From Oscillospiraceae bacterium (GTDB lineage Bacteria; Bacillota; Clostridia; Oscillospirales; SIG627): DNA of 64,000 bases. The stretch spans positions 1 to 64,000 of the forward strand of contig SVTV01000012.1 of the NCBI GenBank assembly GCA_015063605.1, given 5' to 3'. The notes below the pieces were generated by a model. The model was not told the origin of the DNA. It did not search any database and saw nothing but the letters and a program-made list of their open reading frames with translations. Position 1 is the first letter of the stretch, and every line of letters begins with the position of its first letter. Below are positions 1 to 8,022 of this stretch, piece after piece. The position numbers were made by a program, and so were the translations under genes.

Positions 1-31
1 GAGAGCGAACTGAACAGGTCAATTCGCTCTC
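1..31. repeat. Inverted repeat (hairpin) at window edge
   Basis: GAGAGCGAA (1-9) is the perfect reverse complement of TTCGCTCTC (23-31), giving a 9-bp stem with a 13-base loop. No T-run follows, so it is not a typical intrinsic terminator. Bases 1-109 also hold a short open frame that stops at TAG near 69, with no recognisable product; it may be the tail of a degraded gene that begins outside the window. Confidence 0.5.
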
Positions 32-109
32 AAATCTACCGAAATATGGGCTTTTTCCGCTATATTTAGCTGAGTGTTGAGGACTTTGAGGTGTAGGTAT
101 CATCAATTT

Positions 110-184
110 ACTTATGTTCTCATCAATGATCCGACAAAGGGGTACGGAATTTTTATCGAAAACATGCTGGAGGCGGCGGGGTAA
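110..184 (+). pseudogene. spoIVB: C-terminal remnant of a SpoIVB-type (S55) peptidase
   Basis: Bases 110-184 encode a 24-residue tail containing INDPTKGYGIFIENML and then a TAA stop. This matches the conserved C-terminal segment of SpoIVB, the serine protease of family S55 that signals sigma-K activation during sporulation, where the motif is preceded by GKLIGAVTHV. Here the homology starts abruptly at the Thr codon (ACT, 110-112) and the upstream frame is unrelated, so only the last few percent of the gene survives. The matching upstream half-motif lies at 1418-1468, on the far side of the XRE gene, with a complementary break point. Recognition rests on motif memory; no alignment was run. 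Confidence 0.6.
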
Positions 185-188
185 AACG

Positions 189-215
189 AAAGCCGGGGCG
201 GGAGCCTCGGCTTTT
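189..215 (+). terminator. Intrinsic terminator after the spoIVB remnant
   Basis: AAAGCCG (189-195) pairs with CGGCTTT (208-214) around a 12-base loop, and T-rich sequence follows. It lies 4 bases after the SpoIVB-like stop codon and 4 bases before the end of the convergent XRE gene, so it is probably the original terminator of the lost gene. Confidence 0.65.
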
Positions 216-218
216 GCT

Positions 219-1271
219 CTAATATACATATTGGCTCAATTTGTTAACTATCTCGATACACCGAGGATCACCTCTCAAGGCATCAAATGAGCTTTGGCCA
301 TTTATTATTTCGATTTTCTCCTTGCAATAGCAATATATACCGTCCGAATTCCATTTCCCGTCATTGTAACCACGAAATGCAGGCGATGAATTTACACCAT
401 CGTTGCTTTCGAAATGAACAGCATATTCACACATTTTTTCAAGCGCATCAAGTGCTTTATCATATTTACCGAGAAATGAGTAGAGCCCAGCGATTTCCAT
501 GTAATCATCCGCAATATAAGCAGAAAAATAATTGTAATCTTCATTTGGATACATAATCTGCATGATTTTTATGCTTTGCATCCTGATTTGTATTTTTTCC
601 TCAAGAGTATACATCGGAAAGTTAGCGATTTTCCCAAGGCAATGGGAAAGTCTTGATGAACAAAATTTTGCGTAATCCATTAATTCCATACGCTGTTTTT
701 CATCGCGGGTATTATTATAAACCATAAGCATATCTTCCCGAGATGCCCATGCATGGGACAATTTGTCGGAAATTCTAACTACTTCGTCATATTTTTCTCT
801 TTTTCCGGACATCATGATCCGTAATCTGTAAGCATGATTTTTGGGTCCGATTTCGGTACATTCATTTATTATTTTTTCGCAAAGTCGCTCTACTTCATCC
901 TCGTAGCCACTCATACAAACTAAAGTATCAGCAAGTCTTGCCATCAGTTCAAATGAACGCGGAAATTCCAATAAACCGCTTCGTGCAATCTCAGCAGCTT
1001 TCTTAAATTGTCCTGCACGGTAAAGTGAAAAGGATTCATCCATTATGCTATCTATTCTTTCTTTATCTTTATCACAATCCACTCCGAGTAAATAATCTGT
1101 AGTAACATTAAAAACCCTTGCCAGTAAGGGCAACTGAGAAATGTCGGGTGCAGTTCTGTCGCATTCCCATTGGGAAACGGCATTTGCAGTAATACCCAGA
1201 TATTCAGCAAGCTGTTCCTGGGTCATGTCACGTTCACGGCGAAGTTTTTTGATAGTTGATCCAATAGACAT
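219..1271 (-). CDS. XRE-family transcriptional regulator with helical C-terminal region
   Basis: This is a 350-residue cytoplasmic DNA-binding regulator. Residues 1-60 form a classical XRE/Cro helix-turn-helix (IGSTIKKLRRERDMTQ, then EYLGITANAVSQWE and the typical PDISQLPLLARVFNVT stretch). The rest is an alpha-helical, TPR-like region, a common layout for peptide- or stress-responsive Bacillota regulators; the ligand is unknown. An in-frame TTG at 1286 would lengthen it by five residues, but GGAGG overlaps those codons at the right spacing for ATG 1271, so ATG is preferred. A 14-bp palindrome (1295-1308) sits just upstream and could be an autoregulatory operator. The gene is flanked on both sides by spoIVB fragments, so it may be foreign cargo. 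Confidence 0.85.
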   Translation of the reverse strand: MSIGSTIKKLRRERDMTQEQLAEYLGITANAVSQWECDRTAPDISQLPLLARVFNVTTDYLLGVDCDKDKERIDSIMDESFSLYRAGQFKKAAEIARSGLLEFPRSFELMARLADTLVCMSGYEDEVERLCEKIINECTEIGPKNHAYRLRIMMSGKREKYDEVVRISDKLSHAWASREDMLMVYNNTRDEKQRMELMDYAKFCSSRLSHCLGKIANFPMYTLEEKIQIRMQSIKIMQIMYPNEDYNYFSAYIADDYMEIAGLYSFLGKYDKALDALEKMCEYAVHFESNDGVNSSPAFRGYNDGKWNSDGIYCYCKEKIEIINGQSSFDALRGDPRCIEIVNKLSQYVY

Positions 1272-1294
1272 TGTATCTACCTCCAAATTATATT

Positions 1295-1308
1295 CAAAAG
1301 CGCTTTTG
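1295..1308. promoter_or_regulatory. Palindromic operator candidate upstream of the XRE gene
   Basis: CAAAAGCGCTTTTG is a perfect 14-bp palindrome 24 bases upstream of ATG 1271, next to A/T-rich sequence containing minus-strand TATAAT-like hexamers. Its AAGCGCTT core also resembles LacI/CcpA-type operators. It is a candidate binding site for the XRE protein itself or for a catabolite regulator; no protein-DNA evidence exists here. Confidence 0.4.
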
Positions 1309-1417
1309 TGATTATATTATAACACATTTTCGCATATTTTCCACACAGCAGATTCACATTTATACTGAAGCGATACTTAAGTTTTGGTAGAAAGTGTGTT
1401 GTCCCTAATGAACATCG

Positions 1418-1468
1418 AACGTGAGCGGAAGCCCGATCATACAGGATGGAAAACTCGTCGGAGCTGTA
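1418..1468 (+). pseudogene. spoIVB: Internal remnant of a SpoIVB-type peptidase (SGSPI motif)
   Basis: Bases 1418-1468 translate to N followed by VSGSPIIQDGKLVGAV, the family-S55 active-site region of SpoIVB (normally GMSGSPI, with the catalytic Ser). A stop codon lies directly upstream in frame (1409-1411). The homology ends exactly at the Val before the conserved THV segment, and that next segment is the fragment at 110-184. The rest of the 1272-1594 interval (323 bases) contains the candidate operator, this remnant and the promoter at 1529-1557; I see no intact gene in it. Confidence 0.6.
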
Positions 1469-1528
1469 AGCCCACCTTCATTGAGGGTTAAAGCGGATTC
1501 TCTGAAAATTTGATAGTATAAAACAGTA

Positions 1529-1557
1529 TTGCTTTTCTCTTCTGTCTATGTTATAAT
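1529..1557 (+). promoter_or_regulatory. Sigma-A promoter for the PHP/GDPD operon
   Basis: TTGCTT (1529-1534) and TATAAT (1552-1557) are separated by 17 bases. The -10 box lies 38 bases before the TTG start of the PHP gene. Confidence 0.7.
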
Positions 1558-1594
1558 TACTCATCATAGGATCACAGTATAGGGAGATTCAATT

Positions 1595-2050
1595 TTGAAT
1601 TACAATTTTCACACACATACATATCTCTGCGGTCATGCCACCGGCCTTCCCGAAGAGTACATACAAAGAGCGATCACTTGCGGAATCGAGCACCTGGGAT
1701 TTTCAGACCATGCTCCAAGGCTTGTCGGCGGAAATGACAAAATAACTTCCCGAATGAAGGCATCCGAGCTTGAAGGATATGTAACGGAAATAAAAAGACT
1801 AAGAGAAAAATATAAGGATAAGATCGATTTGAGTATCGGATTGGAGATCGAATATTATCCGTCCTATTTTTCGGAAACATTAAAACGGATAAAGGAGTTC
1901 GGTATTGAATATCTGATCCTTGGACAGCATTTCAGCCGTGAAGAACGCAGCGGATATCAGTATGTTACTGCCCCCATCGCAGATGAGGACGATTTTAAGG
2001 AACATGTGGCGCAGGTAGTGGAAGGTATCCACAGCAGAGTTTTTACATAA
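1595..2050 (+). CDS. Truncated PHP-domain protein (histidinol-phosphatase-like)
   Basis: The N-terminal half of a PHP-superfamily phosphoesterase of the HisJ/HisK histidinol-phosphatase type. The NFHTHTYLCGHA start supplies the metal-binding HxH, followed by GFSDHAPR, GLEIEYY and ILGQHF, all characteristic of the family. At 151 residues it is little more than half the usual 260-270 and ends soon after the VVEG helix, so the second set of metal ligands (an HPD-type motif) is missing and activity is doubtful. The TTG start is chosen because AGGGAGA lies about 10 bases upstream and the protein begins at the usual place for the family. It is co-directional with the GDPD gene 46 bases downstream. 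It may be a decaying gene. Confidence 0.75.
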   Translation: MNYNFHTHTYLCGHATGLPEEYIQRAITCGIEHLGFSDHAPRLVGGNDKITSRMKASELEGYVTEIKRLREKYKDKIDLSIGLEIEYYPSYFSETLKRIKEFGIEYLILGQHFSREERSGYQYVTAPIADEDDFKEHVAQVVEGIHSRVFT

Positions 2051-2096
2051 GTATATTGGTATGCCCAAGCTTATTTTACTTTAGGAGGAATACAGT

Positions 2097-2882
2097 ATGA
2101 GAACCGTTTTAAAAGATCAACAAGTAAAGTATCCGCGAGTATGTGCGCACCGTGGTTTGATGGCATTTATGCCTGAAAACACTCTGCCTTCCTTGGCAGC
2201 AGCTGTTGCAATGGGAGCGTACGAGATCGAATTTGATCTGAGATGTACGAAGGATGGAGTTATCGTGTGTATTCACGATTACTCTATTGACAGGGTATCG
2301 GACGGAACGGGTCATGTTTGGGATATGACATACGAAGAATTGCTTCGATATGATTTCGGCGGTAAAATGGGAAGCCAATACAAGGGGTTAAAAATCCCCA
2401 CTTTCGAGCAGATCCTGCAGGCTTTTGCCGGACGTGTTATCATGAACATTGAACTGAAATCTATGAGACCCGATGAACCCTATCCCGAGGATATAATCAA
2501 GAAAATCGTTGCTCTGATAGAACAGTATGAATGCACGGAGTCTGTGTATTTTATGAGTCTGGACCACAGGGCTTTTCCCGTTCTGCAAAAGGTCGCTCCT
2601 CATATCGGACGTGCACCCGGAACAGGATATAATCCCAATTTGGATCTTGTACAGGCGGCATTGAATTTCGGCGCCAAAAAGATCCAGTTCGGATATGACT
2701 ACGCCGGATCCGATGAGGCTCTGAAGGATCTTTGCGAAAGAGCCCATGCGCATGGACTTCGCTGCAATATCGTGCTTGCCGACGAACCGGAATTGGCGAA
2801 GCATTATATTGCCCTTGGAGTAGATACCGTGTTTTCCAATAACTATCAGTATGTAGCGCAAGGGATATTTGACATAAAATGA
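2097..2882 (+). CDS. Glycerophosphodiester phosphodiesterase family protein
   Basis: A 261-residue cytosolic GDPD-family enzyme (UgpQ/GlpQ type) that hydrolyses glycerophosphodiesters to glycerol-3-phosphate and an alcohol. The catalytic and metal motifs are in order: AHRG near residue 18, PENTLPSL, EFDLRCTKDGVIVCIHD (Glu/Asp metal ligands and second His) and NIELK in the middle. There is no signal peptide, so it acts on intracellular substrates such as lipid head-group products. The start is set by AGGAGG 8 bases before ATG. It follows the PHP fragment and precedes an unrelated membrane protein. Confidence 0.88.
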   Translation: MRTVLKDQQVKYPRVCAHRGLMAFMPENTLPSLAAAVAMGAYEIEFDLRCTKDGVIVCIHDYSIDRVSDGTGHVWDMTYEELLRYDFGGKMGSQYKGLKIPTFEQILQAFAGRVIMNIELKSMRPDEPYPEDIIKKIVALIEQYECTESVYFMSLDHRAFPVLQKVAPHIGRAPGTGYNPNLDLVQAALNFGAKKIQFGYDYAGSDEALKDLCERAHAHGLRCNIVLADEPELAKHYIALGVDTVFSNNYQYVAQGIFDIK

Positions 2883-2951
2883 TATACTATATTTACAAAA
2901 ACAATCTATGGTGATATCCGTTTTCAGCCTTAAAATGAAAAGGAGAAGTTT

Positions 2952-3968
2952 ATGAAAGATAACAATTCGAATGATGTGATAACAAGATCCTATTTATTCA
3001 GTTTATTGGAGACCTTTGACACGGGAAAAGCAATCGTAGCAGCTCTTGCAATCGGCGTATTGGGATATCTTGCTAATTTACTGATGTCTCTATATAGCTT
3101 TATGTATTGGAACAGCTATTTTGAGTGTTTTAATCTGCCTCTGCAATACTTTGAAAGTGCTATGAATATCGAAAGCAATTTTTACGGTTTTGTAGTGGCG
3201 ATTCCAATTTGTATCGTGTATCTTTTGCTGCAGCTGAAATACAACAGCTGTATCAGAGCCGCCCTGGACCGAAATCCGAAACCTCTGATATACTGGCTTT
3301 TACGAAGCAGTACATACTACGCAATATTGATAGTTCACTTACTGTTCTCTTTCTTCCTGTTGATAGTTTTAAACGGCGGAAATGACTTTATCGTATCTTT
3401 AGTTATAAGTTCTTCAGTAATGAACACATTGATCTCAATCATTTCAGGAGTAAATATTTACAACCGGAATAAAGAATCACAATTCACCTCCCTGATACAA
3501 GACAGCGGTTTCCGGAAAGCGGTTGTGGTTATCGGCATTACGATTTTTATCTTATCGCTGTATTTTGTTTATATGCTCGGGTATTTTCAAAAGGTAATCT
3601 TAGTGGATATGCCTCAAATGATCTCAGTCGACAACGAAGAAACTACCCAACAATACGGTAAACTTTTGGAAACGGACAGCAGTTATATATGTGTACCGAT
3701 CTCATTCGAAAAAGATAATGAACATATCATGCACATAGAAAACAGCAGTTATCGTGTAATACCTAAGGAGGAGATCGTTACCATAACCGAAACTACTGCA
3801 TGGGTATTATACCGTGATAAGGGCTCGGGCGTCTTATTTGACTTCATCGGATATAAAGAAGATGCATTTTTCACACTGTTATACTGCAGCATTGCATTAT
3901 CGGTCGTTCTGCTTTACGGAGAATACTTTCTTTTCAAAAAACTGTATTCAGAAAACAAAAACGAGTAA
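2952..3968 (+). CDS. Six-TM membrane protein of unknown function
   Basis: I do not recognise this 338-residue protein. It is integral to the membrane, with about six hydrophobic helices: residues 28-52, 72-92, 120-140, 147-168, 189-213 and near the C-terminus (318-332). An extracytoplasmic or cytoplasmic domain of about 100 residues lies between helices 5 and 6. Its RBS (AAAAGGAGAAG) is well placed for ATG 2952. It lies 69 bases after the GDPD gene and 27 bases before the beta-mannosidase start on the same strand, so it may be transcribed with them, but nothing visible links their functions. Confidence 0.7.
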   Translation: MKDNNSNDVITRSYLFSLLETFDTGKAIVAALAIGVLGYLANLLMSLYSFMYWNSYFECFNLPLQYFESAMNIESNFYGFVVAIPICIVYLLLQLKYNSCIRAALDRNPKPLIYWLLRSSTYYAILIVHLLFSFFLLIVLNGGNDFIVSLVISSSVMNTLISIISGVNIYNRNKESQFTSLIQDSGFRKAVVVIGITIFILSLYFVYMLGYFQKVILVDMPQMISVDNEETTQQYGKLLETDSSYICVPISFEKDNEHIMHIENSSYRVIPKEEIVTITETTAWVLYRDKGSGVLFDFIGYKEDAFFTLLYCSIALSVVLLYGEYFLFKKLYSENKNE

Positions 3969-3995
3969 ACATAAATACTGAGTGAGGTGATCTGT

Positions 3996-6239
3996 ATGAA
4001 AACAATATCTTTAAACGGAAAATGGCAGTTATCGGGAAAACCCCAAGGATCGGATGCGGAAAAACCTATCTCGCTTGAAGGAAGTGTCCCGGGATGCGTG
4101 CAATACGACCTCTCCATGCAAGGATATCTCGAAAAGGATATTTACATGGGTGAGAACATTATCGCCGCCGAAAAGTACGAAAGCTATGAATGGTGGTACG
4201 AGCGCCGATTCGATGCTCCGGATGAAAGAAAAAATGTATTTTTGGTATTTGAAGGTGTTGATTGCCTTGCCGAATACTTTTTGAACGGCATCAAGATCGG
4301 AGAAAGTGACAATATGTTTATCAGTCACGAATTCAGGATAGACAGATACATCGAAGACGGAGAAAACGTATTAACGGTACACATTAAGTCGGCTGTTCTT
4401 GAGGCGGACCGTGAGGATTATACGCTGAAAATCCTGCGAAATCCCACTAATGTCGAAGGAAGACACATACGTAAAGCACCACACAGCTACGGATGGGATA
4501 TCATGCCGAGGCTTGTAACGGCAGGCATATGGCGTGATGTTAAGATCGAAGTCCGTGACAGTATTTATTTTTCGCAGTTCTTTTTTGATGCAAAAAGTGA
4601 GAATTGTATTTTTTATTATGTTCTTGATTTTGACAGAAATGATTTTGAAGACGTTGAAATCGAATTAACAGGCTCCTGCGGAGACGACAGCAGCTTTTCC
4701 AATCGGATCAAATGCCGTAAAAAAGCAGGTGTTATGTATTTTCACATCAATAATGTAAAGAAATGGTTTCCTTACGGATACGGAGATGCAAACGTTTATG
4801 ACGGAACCGCACGTATTTTCAGCCGCGGAGAGCTCGTTTGTTGTCAGAAGATAAGCTTTGGAGTCAGAAGCGTTAACCTTGAAAGAAGAGATCCCGCAGG
4901 AGAAGATGACGGACATTTCAGAATTCTTATAAACGGAATCGAGATCTTTTGCAAGGGGTCAAACTGGGTACCCCTGGATGCGATGCATCATCGTGACATC
5001 GAACGTTATTCATCCGCACTTGAGCTTGTGAAGGATATCGGCTGTAATATTTTGCGTTGCTGGGGCGGAAATGTATATGAAGACCATGAATTTTTCGATT
5101 TCTGCGACAGGAACGGTATAATGGTATGGCAGGATTTTGCTATGGCTTGTGCATCTTATCCCGAAAACGAAGCATTCAAAAAGAAGCTTGAAAAGGAAGC
5201 TGTTTCTGTTATTCGCAAACTCCGTAACCATCCTTCGATCATTGTGTGGGCAGGCGATAATGAGGTTGACAGCTGTACATCAACATATAACCCCGATAAG
5301 AATTCATTAACAAGGCAAGTGTTATCCGAATGTGTCGAGCAAAATGATATAGGCAGACCCTATCTTCCAAGCTCTCCCTATATAACGGGTGAAATGTATG
5401 AAAAGGGGGAAAGATCGCAGGTCTTGGGCTCACGGCTTATTGAGGATCATCTCTGGGGTCCCCGTGATTATTTTAAAAGTGATTTTTATAAAAACAATAA
5501 AGCGCATTTCGTAAGCGAAACGGGATATCACGGCTGTCCAAGCCTTGATTCAATCAAGAGGTTCATATCTCCCGACAAGGTATGGCCTTACAGCAAAAAT
5601 TCCGAATGGATACTTCATTCCAGCGACCAAAGAGGTAACGATGGAAGAGTAATGCTGATGGAAAAGCAGGTTCGCCAGCTTTTCGGTGAGGTTCCGAATG
5701 ATGCGGAGGAATACATTCTTGCCTCACAGATCTCTCAGGCAGAAGCAAAGAAATATTTCATCGAGCGTATGAGAGTGGGACGCCCCGAAAAAACCGGAAT
5801 AATCTGGTGGAATCTTCTTGACGGCTGGCCTCAGATGTCCGATGCGGTCGTTGATTATTACTTCACAAAGAAATTGGCTTACTATTATATCAAGCGTTCA
5901 CAGGCACCCTTCACTATCTGTGCCGACGAGATCAAGAATTGGAATCTTAATTTATATGCATGTAATGATACACTTGAAGGAAAGCATGGTCATATGACGG
6001 TAAAGGATGCTCTTACGGGTGAAATAATCCGTAATTGCGAATTTGAAGCAAAAGAAAATGCAAGCACACATATCGCTTCCCTTCCCGTTTTTTATTCGGA
6101 GCATAGGATCCTGATCTTCGAATGGGAGATAAACGGAGAGCGCGGCTTTAACCACTATCTTTGCGGATATCCACCCATATCACTTCAGATGTATAAAGAA
6201 TTTTTACAAAAATATGACCCGATAAACAGCTACCGCTGA
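3996..6239 (+). CDS. Glycoside hydrolase family 2 beta-mannosidase
   Basis: A 747-residue GH2 enzyme of the beta-mannosidase subgroup, removing terminal beta-D-mannose from mannan or N-glycan-derived oligosaccharides by a retaining mechanism. The architecture is an N-terminal jelly-roll (LNGKWQLSG, WWYERRF), an immunoglobulin-like domain, a TIM barrel from about residue 300 (CNILRCWGGNVYEDHEFFD) and a short C-terminal region. The acid/base is Glu423 in GDNEVD and the likely nucleophile is Glu508 in FVSETGYHG. No signal peptide is present, so it is probably cytoplasmic and acts on imported oligosaccharides. ATG 3996 is preferred over an upstream GTG at 3987 because GAGGTGA lies just before it. 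It is somewhat shorter than the usual 800-860 residues of the family. Confidence 0.9.
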   Translation: MKTISLNGKWQLSGKPQGSDAEKPISLEGSVPGCVQYDLSMQGYLEKDIYMGENIIAAEKYESYEWWYERRFDAPDERKNVFLVFEGVDCLAEYFLNGIKIGESDNMFISHEFRIDRYIEDGENVLTVHIKSAVLEADREDYTLKILRNPTNVEGRHIRKAPHSYGWDIMPRLVTAGIWRDVKIEVRDSIYFSQFFFDAKSENCIFYYVLDFDRNDFEDVEIELTGSCGDDSSFSNRIKCRKKAGVMYFHINNVKKWFPYGYGDANVYDGTARIFSRGELVCCQKISFGVRSVNLERRDPAGEDDGHFRILINGIEIFCKGSNWVPLDAMHHRDIERYSSALELVKDIGCNILRCWGGNVYEDHEFFDFCDRNGIMVWQDFAMACASYPENEAFKKKLEKEAVSVIRKLRNHPSIIVWAGDNEVDSCTSTYNPDKNSLTRQVLSECVEQNDIGRPYLPSSPYITGEMYEKGERSQVLGSRLIEDHLWGPRDYFKSDFYKNNKAHFVSETGYHGCPSLDSIKRFISPDKVWPYSKNSEWILHSSDQRGNDGRVMLMEKQVRQLFGEVPNDAEEYILASQISQAEAKKYFIERMRVGRPEKTGIIWWNLLDGWPQMSDAVVDYYFTKKLAYYYIKRSQAPFTICADEIKNWNLNLYACNDTLEGKHGHMTVKDALTGEIIRNCEFEAKENASTHIASLPVFYSEHRILIFEWEINGERGFNHYLCGYPPISLQMYKEFLQKYDPINSYR

Positions 6240-6244
6240 TCATG

Positions 6245-6506
6245 GGGCTGTCTCACTAACGTGAGCCAAGCCCTGAAATTGAACTCGATGAATTAAATTC
6301 ATCGTTTTGGCACCGAAATTACGTAAAAATTCGTACTAAAACACGCCAAAAACGTTCAAGTTTCATGAATTGCGAATTTCGCAATTCCAAATAGCGGGTT
6401 CCCGTCCCCTATTTTGTCCGCTGTTTTAGCGGGGCGTCGCTTAATGCGACGCCCCCAATAATCGTTAAGCAAGGCAATATCATTAAGAAATTCCGATGAT
6501 ATTGCC
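6245..6506. repeat. Cluster of six hairpins between GH2 and the BNR gene
   Basis: The 353-base gap 6240-6592 holds a run of inverted repeats. GGGCT...AGCCC with inner CTCAC/GTGAG (6245-6273) resembles the GGGCTTG hairpins near 23.1 and 24.3 kb. CGATGAAT/ATTCATCG (6286-6304) is an 8-bp stem, GAATTGCGA/TCGCAATTC (6367-6387) a 9-bp stem and CCGCT/AGCGG (6418-6432) a 5-bp stem. GGGGCGTCGC/GCGACGCCCC (6431-6455) is a perfect 10-bp stem, and GGCAATATCAT/ATGATATTGCC (6473-6506) a perfect 11-bp stem followed by T-rich sequence. The density suggests a small non-autonomous element or a structured RNA plus terminator. No ORF of note is present. Confidence 0.55.
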
Positions 6507-6512
6507 CTTCTT
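6473..6512 (+). terminator. Terminator-like hairpin upstream of the BNR gene
   Basis: An 11-bp perfect stem GGCAATATCAT/ATGATATTGCC with a 12-base loop is followed by CTTCTTT. It is the last hairpin of the cluster and directly precedes the promoter at 6517, so it probably insulates the next gene. Confidence 0.55.
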
Positions 6513-6516
6513 TATA

Positions 6517-6545
6517 TTGAAAGTATCTCCAAGGTATGTTATAAT
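6517..6545 (+). promoter_or_regulatory. Sigma-A promoter for the BNR/sialidase-fold gene
   Basis: TTGAAA (6517-6522) and TATAAT (6540-6545) are separated by 17 bases, 47 bases upstream of ATG 6593. The strong -10 box and exact spacing make this a confident call. Confidence 0.75.
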
Positions 6546-6592
6546 TCTATTACCGTGATAATTTTAAAAAGATACAAATACAGGAGATAAAA

Positions 6593-7993
6593 ATGAAAGG
6601 CACCAACACTTGGAGTTATCATCCTTACCGTCCGCTTTTAACGGATGTGGGAGACATATACATTTGCAGAGTAGTTCCGTATATTGACAAGATCCGATTC
6701 GAATGGCTCGATGCAGGTGAAGAAATATATTCGATATTTTTTAAAAAAAGAAGCGAAACGGATTTCTTCAAAGCGGGTGAAACAAAAAACGATTATTTTA
6801 TGATCGAAGGTCTTGAATGTGAAACGGATTATGAATTCTACGTTACCGCAAAAAGTAAAAAGAGCCGTATCAGGCTTGCACGATGCGGAAGGTCTGTGGG
6901 AACTACTGTGAATTATCTTCATCCCGACGACGAAGCTTATTCATTTTCCGGTCGGTATCTTTGTTCTCCTTCCCTTGTGCGTCACCCCGAAGGATTCCTG
7001 CTTGCTTCCATGGATCTTTTTGCGGGAAACTCCCCTCAAAATCTGACGCTTATATTCCGCTCGGATGATGACGGAGAGACATGGCATTATGTAAGTGAGC
7101 TTACACCATGCTTCTGGGGAAAAATGTTTATACATAAGGGTGAATTGTATATGCTTGCATGCTCCACGGAGTACGGAGATCTGCTGATAGGAAAATCAAC
7201 TGACGGAGGAAAAAGCTTTTCCTCTCCCGTTTGTTTACTTAGAGGCTCAAACGGTAAAAACGGAAACAGCGGAGTTCACAAAAATCCGCAAAATGTTGTA
7301 TATCACAACGGAAGACTGTATTGCACTCTTGAATGGGGATCATGGGCAAACAAGGACTACTGCCACGCCGCTATGGTAATGTCCTGCAATGTTGACGATG
7401 ATCTTCTCATCCCCGAAAGCTGGAGCTTCTCCGAGCCCTTGAAATTTTCACATTGGTGTGATGAAGTTTCTTCACTTCCTAAAAACACAATGATGATCGA
7501 AGGAACATTGACCGTGGCTCCCGACGGGAGATTAAAAAATATCATGCGTTTCGGTAAGTACCACAGAGCTTTGATCCTTGACGTTGATACGGAGGATCAT
7601 GAGGCACCGTTGAAATTCGACGGACTTATGGAATTTCCCGGAAATTATTCGAAATTCATGATAAAGAAAGACTCTGTATCGGGTTATTATTACTCAATTG
7701 CGACAATTGCTTACAGCGAAAACGACACACGCTCCCGTAATCTTCTTGCACTTCTGCGTTCCCGTGATCTTTCGAAATGGGAAACAGTCTGCAATGTTTA
7801 CGATCACCGACATGAGTCAAAGGAAAAGGTGGGATTCCAGTATGTTGATTTTGAATTTGAAGGAGAAGATATCATTTTCCTTTGCAGAACGGCTTTAAAT
7901 GACGCCCATAATTATCATGATGCAAACTATTCGATCTTCGACAGGATAAAGGATTTCCGCAATATAAATTCAAACAAAAGCGAAAACATTTAA
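6593..7993 (+). CDS. Sialidase-fold (BNR/Asp-box) glycosidase-like protein
   Basis: A 466-residue protein with an N-terminal fibronectin-III-like segment (about residues 18-105) and a six-bladed beta-propeller of the exo-sialidase superfamily. Two clear Asp boxes are visible (SDDDGETW and STDGGKSF), and YLCSPSLVRHPEGFLLASMD gives a typical first blade. Such propellers act as sialidases or other exo-glycosidases, or as binding folds; I cannot confirm the full sialidase Arg triad from sequence inspection, so the substrate is open. No signal peptide. ATG is preceded by AGGAGATAAA. The next gene (8023) follows after 29 bases with its own RBS, so they are probably co-transcribed from the promoter at 6517. 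Confidence 0.75.
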   Translation: MKGTNTWSYHPYRPLLTDVGDIYICRVVPYIDKIRFEWLDAGEEIYSIFFKKRSETDFFKAGETKNDYFMIEGLECETDYEFYVTAKSKKSRIRLARCGRSVGTTVNYLHPDDEAYSFSGRYLCSPSLVRHPEGFLLASMDLFAGNSPQNLTLIFRSDDDGETWHYVSELTPCFWGKMFIHKGELYMLACSTEYGDLLIGKSTDGGKSFSSPVCLLRGSNGKNGNSGVHKNPQNVVYHNGRLYCTLEWGSWANKDYCHAAMVMSCNVDDDLLIPESWSFSEPLKFSHWCDEVSSLPKNTMMIEGTLTVAPDGRLKNIMRFGKYHRALILDVDTEDHEAPLKFDGLMEFPGNYSKFMIKKDSVSGYYYSIATIAYSENDTRSRNLLALLRSRDLSKWETVCNVYDHRHESKEKVGFQYVDFEFEGEDIIFLCRTALNDAHNYHDANYSIFDRIKDFRNINSNKSENI

Positions 7994-8022
7994 TTGTCAT
8001 TTTATAAAAAAGGAGAAAAGAA

